Shown here: piece after piece, positions 36,901 through 45,602 of the stretch
Layout of the letters: each line of letters begins with the position of its first letter
How positions within the stretch are numbered: the stretch's first letter is position 1
Source of the DNA: Rhodopirellula sp.
GTDB taxonomy: Bacteria > Planctomycetota > Planctomycetia > Pirellulales > Pirellulaceae
Assembly: GCA_002689655.1 (NCBI GenBank)
Contig: NZHC01000107.1
Span: 3,834-66,292 of the forward strand
DNA length: 62,459 nt
Direction of reading: 5' to 3'
The notes under the pieces: generated by a model
Seen by the model: only the letters and a program-made list of their open reading frames with translations
What the model was told of the DNA's origin: nothing
Databases searched by the model: none
Translations under genes and position numbers: made by a program

Positions 36901-37635
36901 ATGTTGCAAATGTTGGATGATTTGACTGATCCAGCTGATCATCTGGCGCTGGATGAGGCCGTTCTCATGAGAGAATCCCCAGAGTCAGGCCGATTACAAC
37001 CTTGGGAAATATTGCGGGTCTGGGAATTTATCCAGCCCGTGGTAGTTGCAGGTCGATCCAGCCGTATTCGGGAGGAAATCGATGTCGATTATTGCAAGGC
37101 AATGAAGATACCGATCTTAAGACGCTGTACCGGTGGGGCATCGGTGGTTGCCGGACCTGGTTGTTTGATGTACAGCGTTGTTCTTGATCATGCCGTTCAT
37201 GTTGGCTTGAGGAAAATTGATGCGGCGCATCAGTATGTGATGTCTCGCGTATTGGCGGCCGTGCAGCAGCAGGTTTCGTCAGCAAACCTGCAGGGAATCT
37301 GTGACCTTACATGGCAGAACCGTAAGTGCTCGGGTAACAGCCTGCGAGTGACCCGGGACAGAATCCTGTACCACGGAACAGTTCTGTACGACTTTGATTT
37401 GACTATGCTGTCACGCTGCTTGCTCAAAGCACCGCGTCAACCTGATTACCGCGTGGGCCGAGATCATGCCAGTTTTGTGACGAATGTGCCACTGAATTCC
37501 ACTACGCTTGCAAGGCATTTGGTCGGCAAGTTTGAAGTGAGGGATCACGTAGATGCCAGATCATTGCAGAGCGAGGTTTTGAAGTTGCGAAAGCAACGAT
37601 ACGATTTGCAGAAATGGCACTTTCGGATTGAATAA
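36901..37635 (+). CDS. Lipoate-protein ligase A family protein
   Basis: Transfers lipoate or octanoate to lipoyl domains of carrier proteins. Family landmarks are DDPADHLALDEA at the start, the adenylate loop RRCTGGASVV at 74-83, the catalytic lysine K142 in QNRKCSGNS and HGTVLYDFDL at 158-167. The length of 244 residues fits short LplA/LipM-type enzymes without the accessory domain. Whether it ligates free lipoate or transfers octanoyl from a carrier cannot be decided. A GcvH-like lipoyl acceptor is encoded about 10.6 kb upstream and is a plausible client. Good Shine-Dalgarno and ATG. Confidence 0.88.
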   Translation: MLQMLDDLTDPADHLALDEAVLMRESPESGRLQPWEILRVWEFIQPVVVAGRSSRIREEIDVDYCKAMKIPILRRCTGGASVVAGPGCLMYSVVLDHAVHVGLRKIDAAHQYVMSRVLAAVQQQVSSANLQGICDLTWQNRKCSGNSLRVTRDRILYHGTVLYDFDLTMLSRCLLKAPRQPDYRVGRDHASFVTNVPLNSTTLARHLVGKFEVRDHVDARSLQSEVLKLRKQRYDLQKWHFRIE

Positions 37636-37715
37636 TTGTTCCTGTTGAACCAGCATGTAGCCCCGGTTAGTTTGCGAATCTCAATCAGTTTGAAAAATAG
37701 AAATCGAGTGAACCG

Positions 37716-39140
37716 TTGACAGATAATCCCCTTAATTTTGATGATTTGAAGGAAGCTTTGGCTCAGTATGGTCAGCAGCATGTTCTGCAGCATTGGCCGC
37801 AGCTGAATTCTGAGCAAAAATCAAATCTCACAGCACAACTGAGTCGAGTTGATCTCGCTGAATTGGTGAGTCTGGCTTGTGGTGAGGACGAGGTTACTGA
37901 CTTCGGTGCACTGGCCAGCAGAGCGAGTTCGCCACCAGCGGTGCGGGCTGACGGCAGTGGTGCTGACTGGTCACCTACTCAGGCGCAAGAACGTGGTGAA
38001 GAAGCACTAAGGAATGGTGAAATCGGGGCAGTGATTGTTGCTGGAGGGCAGGGCACACGTCTGGGTTTTGACCAACCCAAGGGCATGTTTCCAATCGGCC
38101 CGGTTTCTGGTCGGACCTTGTTTCAATTTTTCGTTGATCGCCTTCTGGCAGTGAATGAAAAATATGGGTGCCGTATCCCTTTGTACATCATGACTAGTGA
38201 TGCAACTGATCAGGAAACTCGAGAATATTTTGCAGCAAATGAGAACCTGGGCATTCCGATAGAAGATTTGTACATTTTCAAGCAAGGTGTGATGCCGGCT
38301 GTCGATGCAGTAACCGGCAAGTTGCTAATGCAGAGCAAGAGCGCACTTGCTTTAAGTCCGGACGGGCATGGCGGGACAGTTTCGGCTTTGAATCGTTGCG
38401 GTTGCTTAGCCGATGCAGCGAAACGCGGGATCCAGCAGCTTGCCTATATCCAAGTCGATAACCCACTGGCACACCTTTGTGAGCCAGAGTTGATCGGACA
38501 TCACTTGATGGCAGCCAGCGAAATGACCACTCAGGTGGTTCGGAAACGCTATCCCATGGAAAAAGTGGGAAATGTGGTGCTCGTGGACGGGCAGGTTCAG
38601 ATCATTGAATACAGCGATTTGCCCGAGTCGGCGGCAAAAGCCGTTGACGAAGATGGCTCACTCAAGCTTTGGGCAGGAAATATTGCTGTGCATTTGTTCA
38701 AACTTAAGTTCCTGCAACGGGTTGCTGGGGAGGCGGATTCCTTGCCATTCCATCGCGCCTTGAAGAAGGTGCCTCATTGCGATCAGCTGGGACAGTTGGT
38801 CTCTCCGACGAAGCCAAATGCGACCAAGTTTGAAAGGTTTATTTTTGATTTGCTGCCAATCGCCAAAAATGCCTTTGTAGTAGAATCCTACGCCGGTGAA
38901 GCATTTGCACCTGTGAAAAATGCCGATGGTGCTGAGACTGACACGCCGAATGCTGCGAAAACAGCGATCATCGATTTGCATCGCCACTGGCTTGAGGAGG
39001 CGGGCGTTTGTGTGGATGAGGGGGTTCAGGTCGAGATTAACCCCAGGTTGGCCCTGACAGCCGGCGATTTGCGAGAAAAGATCTCTGCAAATCAGCGGAT
39101 CGACGCAGATCGCTACTTTGACACTGGCCTAGAATCCTGA
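37716..39140 (+). CDS. UDPGP-family UDP-sugar pyrophosphorylase (eukaryote-type)
   Basis: Makes a UDP-sugar from UTP and a sugar 1-phosphate. The nucleotide-binding loop GGQGTRLGFDQPKGMFPIG starts at residue 110 with the catalytic lysine in QPKG. The segment IPLYIMTSDATDQETREYF and the C-terminal LPIAKNAFVVESYAGEAFAPVKNADGA place it with UDP-N-acetylglucosamine/UDP-N-acetylhexosamine pyrophosphorylases of the eukaryotic UAP type rather than bacterial GlmU or GalU. TTG start at 37716; no ATG is near the conserved N-terminus. The length of 474 residues is normal. It probably supplies UDP-HexNAc or UDP-glucose for envelope glycans. Confidence 0.86.
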   Translation: MTDNPLNFDDLKEALAQYGQQHVLQHWPQLNSEQKSNLTAQLSRVDLAELVSLACGEDEVTDFGALASRASSPPAVRADGSGADWSPTQAQERGEEALRNGEIGAVIVAGGQGTRLGFDQPKGMFPIGPVSGRTLFQFFVDRLLAVNEKYGCRIPLYIMTSDATDQETREYFAANENLGIPIEDLYIFKQGVMPAVDAVTGKLLMQSKSALALSPDGHGGTVSALNRCGCLADAAKRGIQQLAYIQVDNPLAHLCEPELIGHHLMAASEMTTQVVRKRYPMEKVGNVVLVDGQVQIIEYSDLPESAAKAVDEDGSLKLWAGNIAVHLFKLKFLQRVAGEADSLPFHRALKKVPHCDQLGQLVSPTKPNATKFERFIFDLLPIAKNAFVVESYAGEAFAPVKNADGAETDTPNAAKTAIIDLHRHWLEEAGVCVDEGVQVEINPRLALTAGDLREKISANQRIDADRYFDTGLES

Positions 39141-39288
39141 GAATAGCGATACCTCTGGATACGGCAGAATGCTTCGTTTCTGTTGAGATCATGTCTTCAG
39201 ACTTTTCGTTGCGCGAAACCTCGCTATCGGCGAGGTGTTGAATCAGACTCGGTCCCACCATGACCTTCCCACCTATCACTTTGGCATT

Positions 39289-41097
39289 ATGAATACACCA
39301 TTGCCCCACGATCAACGGCAAGGCAACGCCTTGGTCGGCCTCATCATTTGTCTGTGTTTCATTGTTGTCATTGGAGGAGCAGGCTACGTAGTTTTAAATA
39401 AGAGTGGCACGTCGGTGGATCCGGATGCGCTTATAACTCAGGTAGCCAAACGTGGCCCGTTTGACCATATCGTGTTGGAGCAGGGAGAAGTCGAAAGCAG
39501 CAGTAACACCGAAATCGTGTGTGGGGTCAAATCCCGCGGGAGTGGTGGTACTGCGATCCTGTGGGTGATCGAAGAGGGAGCCAGGGTCAAGAAGGGTGAA
39601 AAACTGGTCGAGCTGGATTCAGCCGAATTGGAACTGAACCTTAAGGAACAGAAGATACAGGTCATCACGGCTGAGTCACGACTGGCAACGGCTGAGGCGA
39701 ACCTCGAGCAGGCGAAAATCTCTCGGCAAGAATACCTAGAGGGCGTCTATAAGACAGAAGAGAAGAAGATCCTGAGTGAGAAAGCTGTTGCGGAACAGGA
39801 TCTCCGAAAAGCAAGGCTACAAAGCCAAAGTAGTGAGCGATTGGTCGCGAAAGGTTTGTTGAACGCTCTCACCTTGGAAGCAAACCAGTTCGCCGTCGCA
39901 GATGCACAAAACAAGTTGGACGTTGCTGACAGTAAGCTGAGGGTCCTGCAGAATCTGACAAAACAAAAGATGCTCGTTCAGTTCGATAGTGATATCGAAG
40001 CGGCTGAGGCTGCGTTGTCGGCGGCCCAAAGTGAACTGATGGAAGAGACAACTGACTTGGCTGACATCAAAGAGCAGATTGGAAAGTGCATCATGTACGC
40101 CCCGTCAGATGGTGTCGTTGTACATGCCAATCGGTATAGCAGTCGTGGAGGAAATGCGGAATTTGTCGTGGAGGCTGGTGCGACGGTCCGCGAGCGTCAG
40201 GAGATTATTCGTCTACCCGACCCGTCGCTCATGCAAGTGAAGTGCAAAGTCAATGAATCAAGGATTACGTTGATCAGAGAGGGGATGGCTGCAAGGATCG
40301 GGATTGATGCCATCCCCGGGATGAAACTCACCGGCCGCGTCATCAAAGTTAATCGTTACGCTGAACCTGGGAGCTATTTCAGCTCATCGATTAAGGAGTA
40401 CGCGACGATCATCGAGATCATTGATCCACCAGAGAATATACGTACTGGGATGACGGCTGAGGTACAGATCTTTGTAGAGCAATTGGATGACGCTCTTCAG
40501 ATTCCGATCGAGGGGCTCTACGAGCACGGCGCCGATATGTTCACCTTGGTAATGAAGGGTCCCGAGCAATTCGAGACCGCGAAGGTGGATATTCAAGCTA
40601 CCAACGACACGATGGCGAGTATCAGTAATGGCTTGGCAGACAAAGATGTAGTAGTCCTGAATCTTCGTGACCATCTTGATCTGATGGAGCTCCCGAAGAT
40701 CATACGCGAGGACAATAGTGGCATGCGTGATCTGGCAACTGCACCCAAAGCGGGCAGTGGTGCCGAGGGTGGCCGGCCAGGTGCCGGTGGTGGACGGCCA
40801 GGTGCCGGTGGTGGACGACCAGGTGCCGGTGGTGGACGACCAGGTGCCGGTGGTGGACGACCAGGTGGCGGTGGTGGAGCACCAGGTGGCGGTGGTGGAG
40901 CACCTATCGCTAAAATCGTCGAAGCGACGATGTCAAGCAATGACAAAAACGGGGACGGTTCTCTGTCGCCCGATGAAATCAAGGCTATCGATAGTAGATT
41001 CCGAACTATGGTTAGTTCTGCTGATGCGGACTCCGATGGCAGTGTCACGAAGGCAGAGCTTACCAAAGCAATGACGAAACGAATGGGTGGGGGTTGA
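39289..41097 (+). CDS. MacA/HlyD-type periplasmic adaptor with EF-hand tail
   Basis: Membrane-fusion protein of an ABC exporter, 602 residues from ATG 39289. A single N-terminal membrane helix (14-37) is followed by lipoyl-like and coiled-coil hairpin segments rich in Glu, Leu and Ala (about 100-230), then the beta-barrel domain (VKCKVNESRITLIREGMAARIG). Residues 497-538 are a glycine-rich repeat. Two EF-hand loops follow: D552-KNGDGSLSPDE-563 and D579-ADSDGSVTKAE-590, each with Asp, Asn or Ser at calcium positions and Glu at position 12. The TTG at 39235 is a weaker start. The ATPase and permease genes follow at once. The calcium-binding tail is unusual for this family. Confidence 0.85.
   Translation: MNTPLPHDQRQGNALVGLIICLCFIVVIGGAGYVVLNKSGTSVDPDALITQVAKRGPFDHIVLEQGEVESSSNTEIVCGVKSRGSGGTAILWVIEEGARVKKGEKLVELDSAELELNLKEQKIQVITAESRLATAEANLEQAKISRQEYLEGVYKTEEKKILSEKAVAEQDLRKARLQSQSSERLVAKGLLNALTLEANQFAVADAQNKLDVADSKLRVLQNLTKQKMLVQFDSDIEAAEAALSAAQSELMEETTDLADIKEQIGKCIMYAPSDGVVVHANRYSSRGGNAEFVVEAGATVRERQEIIRLPDPSLMQVKCKVNESRITLIREGMAARIGIDAIPGMKLTGRVIKVNRYAEPGSYFSSSIKEYATIIEIIDPPENIRTGMTAEVQIFVEQLDDALQIPIEGLYEHGADMFTLVMKGPEQFETAKVDIQATNDTMASISNGLADKDVVVLNLRDHLDLMELPKIIREDNSGMRDLATAPKAGSGAEGGRPGAGGGRPGAGGGRPGAGGGRPGAGGGRPGGGGGAPGGGGGAPIAKIVEATMSSNDKNGDGSLSPDEIKAIDSRFRTMVSSADADSDGSVTKAELTKAMTKRMGGG
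40777..40902 (+). repeat. Six tandem 21-bp units encoding a Pro-Gly-rich heptad
   Basis: Units begin at 40777, 40798, 40819, 40840, 40861 and 40882. The first four encode PGAGGGR and the last two PGGGGGA. The first differs from the next three by one base, and units five and six are identical to each other. The array lies in frame between the barrel and the EF-hands of the adaptor and is a likely length-variable linker. Confidence 0.95.
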
Positions 41098-41101
41098 TGA
41101 G

Positions 41102-41917
41102 ATGAGCAGTAGTTATCCACTTGGTACATCTGGTCTCGCGGATGCGGAATCAGCAACCGATTCGCCTCGAATGGCGACTTCCATTCGAGATTTGACAAAA
41201 GAATATGTATTAAAGAGTGAGACAGTTCGCGCTCTTCGAGGTGTTTCGTTTGATGTACCGGAGGGAGACTACGTCGCCATCATGGGTCCATCGGGCAGCG
41301 GGAAGAGTACTTTGTTGAACCTTTTGGGCTGCTTGGATAAGCCGACCGATGGGAGTCTGTATCTTGGTCAGGATGACATTGCTGAGATGACTGACGACGA
41401 GCTTGCGGAGATCAGGAGCACGCGAATCGGTTTTGTTTTCCAGTCTTACAACCTGATACAGCAGTTGAGTGTTGTCGAGAACATACAGGTGCCGCTGTAC
41501 TACCAAGGGCGGCTTGGATCAGGTGAAAAGAGAAGGGCAATGGAGTTGGCTGAGCGTGTCGGTTTGGGTGACCGACTCGACCACCGTCCGGCTCAATTGT
41601 CGGGTGGTCAGCAACAGCGAGTGGCAATCGCGCGTAGCCTTGTCAACGATCCTTTCTTTGTCCTGGCAGATGAGCCCACGGGTAACTTGGATTCGGTTAC
41701 CACCGATGAAATTCTGGCGATCTTTGATCAGCTTAATGATGAAGGTCGAACAATTATTCTCGTCACCCATGAAGATGATGTAGCTGATCGCGCGAAACGC
41801 ATCGTGCGTTTGAAGGATGGAATGTTACACACGGACGAGCAGGTCAGCGATCAACGACGTGTTGCCGCCAGATTAGCACAGAGGGAAGCGGTTGAAGAGT
41901 TGTTGGCTCGCGAGTAG
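41102..41917 (+). CDS. ABC transporter ATP-binding protein (MacB/LolD class)
   Basis: ATPase of the exporter. Walker [11 protein letters not shown]-loop FQSYNLI, signature [15 protein letters not shown], Walker [11 protein letters not shown] and the switch histidine LVTHEDD are all present in 271 residues. The sequence type (GNLDS after Walker B, short C-terminus) matches the LolD/MacB class that moves substrates from the outer face of the inner membrane. I choose ATG 41102, four nt after the adaptor stop and behind a G-rich ribosome site, over GTG 41087, which overlaps the adaptor. The permease follows after 24 nt. Confidence 0.95.
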   Translation: MSSSYPLGTSGLADAESATDSPRMATSIRDLTKEYVLKSETVRALRGVSFDVPEGDYVAIMGPSGSGKSTLLNLLGCLDKPTDGSLYLGQDDIAEMTDDELAEIRSTRIGFVFQSYNLIQQLSVVENIQVPLYYQGRLGSGEKRRAMELAERVGLGDRLDHRPAQLSGGQQQRVAIARSLVNDPFFVLADEPTGNLDSVTTDEILAIFDQLNDEGRTIILVTHEDDVADRAKRIVRLKDGMLHTDEQVSDQRRVAARLAQREAVEELLARE

Positions 41918-41941
41918 TTATGGTGTCGGGAATAAATAGTT

Positions 41942-43273
41942 ATGATCTGGTTGCGTACTTGGAAACTCGGTATCAAGAGCCTCGCGCTGCATCCGTTGCG
42001 CACTGCGTTGACCATGATTGGTATCATGATCGGTGTTACTGCTGTCATCGTGTTGACTGCCATCAGCCAAGGGGCGAGTGACCAAGTGCAGCGTCAAATC
42101 GAATCGCTTGGTTCGACTACGATCATTGTTCGCAGCCAGAAGCCACCTGAGGACAAGCTTGCAGGTAAGCGGGCAACGCAGTACGGCCTGCTTCGTAGTG
42201 ATTTGGAGCGAATTATTGAAAACGTTCCAACGATCGAAACGGCAATACCTATCCGGGAAATCCGAAGGCAATTCACGTATCGTGACCGCTCAATTGATGG
42301 ACGGCTTGTCGGTTGCACGCCGGCCTACGCAGATGTGAATAGTCTCAAGATACGGGAGAATGGTGGTCGGTTCATCGGTGATGCAGATGACTTGAATGCC
42401 GATACCGTGTGCGTTGTGTCTGCTGGGGTAGCCGAGGCCCTGTTTCCCTACGAGGAACCTTTGGGAAAGCGTATCAATGTCCCTGAGCATACGGATAAGT
42501 ACAGAATTGTTGGGGTCCTGGAGCATAGAAATCCTTCGGCAGCAATTGGTGGTTCTCTCGATTCCCAGGATTTTTCCGCGGATGTTTACATCCCGATCCG
42601 GACGTTGCGGAAAAGGATTGGTGACACAATCGTTACCAGACGGAGTGGTCAGTTCCAGATGGAAATCATGGAACTGAATCAGATTACGCTTCAGGCGACA
42701 TCCCCAGAAAAAGTTCGGCCGTCAGCAGCACTGATCAAAAGCTTGCTGGCGTCAAAGCACAGCGAAATGAATGATACGGCTGTTGTCGTACCGCTCGAGT
42801 TGCTGGAGCAAGCACGCAATATGAAGCTCCTGTTTCTCGGAATTGCTATTTTGATTGCTTGCATTTCATTGCTCGTCGGTGGCATTGGTATCATGAATAT
42901 TATGCTAGCCAGTGTGACGGAACGAACGAGAGAAATTGGCATTCGTCGTGCTCTGGGCGCCAAGCAGGGAGACATTGTCAAGCAGTTTCTCGTTGAAACC
43001 ATTGTGCTTAGTTTTGTGGGAGCGTTCCTTGGTATTGTGCTCGGCTTACTTAGCTTGCCAGTGTACGGTGGTTTGATATGGGTGTTTGAGCAAGGTTTTC
43101 CCGAGCAATTTTCAAGCTTGCCTCAGCCGATCCGCGAGGCGACTCCTTCGATTGTTTTGTGGACGATTCCTTTGGCAGTAGCGATCGCGGTTGGTGTTGG
43201 TCTCGTCAGTGGGTTGTATCCTGCTGTGCGTGCGGCGAAAATGAACCCGATCGAGGCACTTCGCCACGAGTAA
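41942..43273 (+). CDS. MacB-like ABC permease (FtsX family)
   Basis: Permease of the adaptor/ATPase/permease exporter. An N-terminal helix (ALTMIGIMIGVTAVIVLTA, about residues 21-39) is followed by a periplasmic MacB core domain (QVQRQIESLGSTTIIV). Three C-terminal membrane helices form the FtsX domain (LFLGIAILIACISLLVGGIG, TIVLSFVGAFLGIVLGLL, WTIPLAVAIAVGVGLVSGLY), ending AAKMNPIEALRHE. This is a standard 443-residue half of MacB-type mechanotransmitters. The tripartite export needs an outer membrane factor, which is not in the window. Substrate unknown. Confidence 0.93.
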   Translation: MIWLRTWKLGIKSLALHPLRTALTMIGIMIGVTAVIVLTAISQGASDQVQRQIESLGSTTIIVRSQKPPEDKLAGKRATQYGLLRSDLERIIENVPTIETAIPIREIRRQFTYRDRSIDGRLVGCTPAYADVNSLKIRENGGRFIGDADDLNADTVCVVSAGVAEALFPYEEPLGKRINVPEHTDKYRIVGVLEHRNPSAAIGGSLDSQDFSADVYIPIRTLRKRIGDTIVTRRSGQFQMEIMELNQITLQATSPEKVRPSAALIKSLLASKHSEMNDTAVVVPLELLEQARNMKLLFLGIAILIACISLLVGGIGIMNIMLASVTERTREIGIRRALGAKQGDIVKQFLVETIVLSFVGAFLGIVLGLLSLPVYGGLIWVFEQGFPEQFSSLPQPIREATPSIVLWTIPLAVAIAVGVGLVSGLYPAVRAAKMNPIEALRHE

Positions 43274-43305
43274 GATTTCGTATCTTTTTCTTTCGGATTG
43301 TCCTG

Positions 43306-44238
43306 ATGTCGACTTCACGAGTGTTGCATGGTGCCTTCTGTGCGCGCAGATTAAGTTTGCTTGCTTTGGCGTGGGTGGCTTTGAGTCTTGGTTCGATCAC
43401 CAAGGTTTGGGCAGCGGACACGCTGGCGACTGATTCATCGGACGTCTTCAAGCTGATGACTTTTAACATTCGGTACGATAACGTTCGCGACGGAAAAAAT
43501 GCATGGAATAACCGTGTAGATGCTGTGGTTGATTTGCTTTCCAAGCAGGATTTAATCGGGCTGCAGGAGGTCACTGCAGGGCAATTGAAAACGCTCGTGG
43601 AGCGGCTTCCGGAATTCGAATTTTATGGCGTGGGTCGAGATGATGGCCGCAGTCGTGGTGAGCACGCACCCATTGGTATCAGAAGGACTCGTTTCGCAGC
43701 CATGGAGCGGGAAACGTTTTGGTTGAGTAATGATCCCAAGCAAGTCGGTGTTGCGGGTTGGGATGCGTCGCTACCGAGAACCTGTACTTGGATGCTTGTA
43801 AAAGATAGGTGCACCGGGAAAAAAGTGTGGGTCGCTAATACACATTTTGATCATCGTGGTTCAATTTCGCGGATAGAAAGCGCGAGGTTGATCAAGCGAG
43901 TGGTCAGCGAACAGCCTGTGGCAATACCTTGTGTCTTAATGGGTGACTTCAATTGTTTGCAAAAATCTCCTCCCTATCTGGTCTTAGTAGGCGATCAATT
44001 GCTGACGGATGCCCGTGTCTTGAGTAAGCAGACGGTCTTCGGTCCTGAAAGCACGTGGAATGGATTTCGTGAGATTGCCACCGGCCGGATCATCGACCAC
44101 ATCTTTGTCCGAGGGCCGGTTCGCGTCGAACAACTGTCAACGCTTGATCCAAGAACTTCAGCCGGCCGTTATGCCAGTGACCATCTGCCTGTTCAAGTTG
44201 TGTTGAGTTGGACTCAATCGGATGCGACTGAAAATTGA
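43306..44238 (+). CDS. Secreted endonuclease/exonuclease/phosphatase family protein
   Basis: Exported EEP-fold phosphoesterase of 310 residues with a signal peptide (about 1-36, ending KVWAAD). Catalytic landmarks are MTFNIRYDN at 51-59 with N54, the metal glutamate in LIGLQEVT (E88), THFDHRG, MGDFNC and the terminal SDHLPVQV. Members act on nucleic acids, phospholipids or sugar phosphates, so the substrate is open. I start at ATG 43306; the longer open frame overlaps the permease gene by over 100 nt and gives no signal peptide. The stop overlaps the EamA start (TGATG). Confidence 0.88.
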   Translation: MSTSRVLHGAFCARRLSLLALAWVALSLGSITKVWAADTLATDSSDVFKLMTFNIRYDNVRDGKNAWNNRVDAVVDLLSKQDLIGLQEVTAGQLKTLVERLPEFEFYGVGRDDGRSRGEHAPIGIRRTRFAAMERETFWLSNDPKQVGVAGWDASLPRTCTWMLVKDRCTGKKVWVANTHFDHRGSISRIESARLIKRVVSEQPVAIPCVLMGDFNCLQKSPPYLVLVGDQLLTDARVLSKQTVFGPESTWNGFREIATGRIIDHIFVRGPVRVEQLSTLDPRTSAGRYASDHLPVQVVLSWTQSDATEN

Positions 44239-45155
44239 TGCCAAAGCTTTCACGTCGAGATCGTTCGCGTCTTCTAGTGGTCGTCGCTGCATTGCTATGG
44301 AGTACGAGTGGTCTTTATGCCAAGGCTCCTTGGTTTGATGATTGGCCAATGGAAACACGTGGTGTAGCGTTGACATTCTGGCGTGCGGTTTTCGCTGCTT
44401 TGACTGTTCTGCCATTTGTGCGCCGCCCACAGTTCCGAATTGCAATGGTGCCGATGTCCATGGCCTTTGTTGCTATGACGTATTCTTTTCTTGTTGCGAT
44501 GGTGAATGGATCGGTGACAACCACTATCTGGCTGCAGTATGTAGGACCTGCGTGGGTGGCGTTCGCTGGGCTGCTTGGCATCGGTGACCGTCCCCGGCGC
44601 AGTGATTGGGTGATGGTGGGATTGTCGTTGGTGGGGATTGTTTTCATCATTGGAATGGAATCGCGGGTGACACATGAGTCACTCGTTACCGGGCCTGTCG
44701 GTCTTGCGCTTTTTTCAGGACTAATGTACGCGGTCGTCATGGTTTCCCTGCGGCGATTACGGGGTGTTGATGTAGCTTGGCTTGGCTTGGTGAATCATGT
44801 TGTCAGTATCGTGTGTCTGGCTCCGTTGGTCATTGGCAAGGCTCCGCTTCCACACGGAGGGCAATGGATAGCTCTGTTTTGTCTGGGGGCAGTGCAATTG
44901 GCGATCCCGTACATGATCTTTGCTTGGGCGGTCCGAGAAGTGGAAAGCAATGAGGCGTCGTTGATTACGTTGCTGGAGCCGGTGGCGGTGCCGGTTTGGA
45001 CGTTTCTGGCGTGGCGGAACTATGCCACTTATCGGTTCCCGGAATGGTGGACGTTGGTCGGAGCAGCCTGCATCACTGCGGGATTTGTGTGGCGGTATGG
45101 TCTGGTACGTCGGAAGTCAGTGGAAACGGTTCCTTTCAACAAGGATGCACCTTAG
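44238..45155 (+). CDS. EamA/DMT-family transporter
   Basis: Predicted inner membrane carrier of 305 residues with about ten helices in two EamA halves. The first half runs from LLVVVAALLWSTSGLYAKAP to about residue 140. The second half begins near GPVGLALFSGLMYAVVMV and ends with the typical EASLITLLEPVAVPVWTFL helix. DMT carriers export or import amino acids, nucleotides or other metabolites. The ATG at 44238 shares its A with the TGA of the preceding gene, so the two are probably cotranslated. A hairpin with a short T-tract follows 20 nt after the stop. Confidence 0.88.
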   Translation: MPKLSRRDRSRLLVVVAALLWSTSGLYAKAPWFDDWPMETRGVALTFWRAVFAALTVLPFVRRPQFRIAMVPMSMAFVAMTYSFLVAMVNGSVTTTIWLQYVGPAWVAFAGLLGIGDRPRRSDWVMVGLSLVGIVFIIGMESRVTHESLVTGPVGLALFSGLMYAVVMVSLRRLRGVDVAWLGLVNHVVSIVCLAPLVIGKAPLPHGGQWIALFCLGAVQLAIPYMIFAWAVREVESNEASLITLLEPVAVPVWTFLAWRNYATYRFPEWWTLVGAACITAGFVWRYGLVRRKSVETVPFNKDAP

Positions 45156-45174
45156 CAACGATGCACCCGAGCCC

Positions 45175-45202
45175 AGACTCTGTTTAGACCAGAGTCTATT
45201 TT
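45175..45202 (+). terminator. Probable terminator behind the EamA transporter gene
   Basis: A perfect 8-bp stem AGACTCTG/CAGAGTCT (45175-45182 and 45190-45197) with a seven-nt loop is followed by ATTTTC. A second perfect hairpin ACGAGC-TTTT-GCTCGT follows at 45210-45225. The T-tract is only four long. Confidence 0.55.
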
Positions 45203-45225
45203 CGATAGAACGAGCTTTTGCTCGT

Positions 45226-45602
45226 GGACAGCGGCCCATCAGCGATAATTTGAAGAGCCCGTTCTCGGTATTATTCTGGGGTTGCAACGGCTTGGGAATC
45301 CATCGGGCTGCGGAAAAAACGCCGTAACGGGGCCGTGGAGAAGGTTTTGCTTGTGGCTGTGATATGGGCAGCAGGCTCTTTTGGCATGCGGTTTGGGTGC
45401 GTCCTCTACGACTCGGCTTTTTTCTGCTATCCTCTGCCTCAATTTGCAGGTGTCAATCTCACGGTCCGTTCCTGGTGTTTGTACAGAACTCCGAGAGTGC
45501 TGAGGACTCGAGTGAGGATTCCTTAAGTCTGGAATTGAGGGTTGGCTCCCTGTAAGTTCTTTATATGACCCTTTTAAGCTATACGCCGTTGGAAATAAGA
45601 AC
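45226..45602. other. Long upstream region of carB without a supported gene
   Basis: About 380 nt between the EamA terminator and carB. Short frames here (for example a 63-codon one at 45335) lack any family resemblance. TTGGCT at 45541 with TATGAC near 45563 is a possible but weak promoter. I see no recognisable riboswitch or attenuator. Confidence 0.45.

Noticed and set aside
40593-41198. A 201-codon leftward frame rich in Pro, Gly and Arg
   Set aside because: It is the mirror of the in-frame 21-bp repeat array and the adaptor gene. Its composition follows from the repeat.
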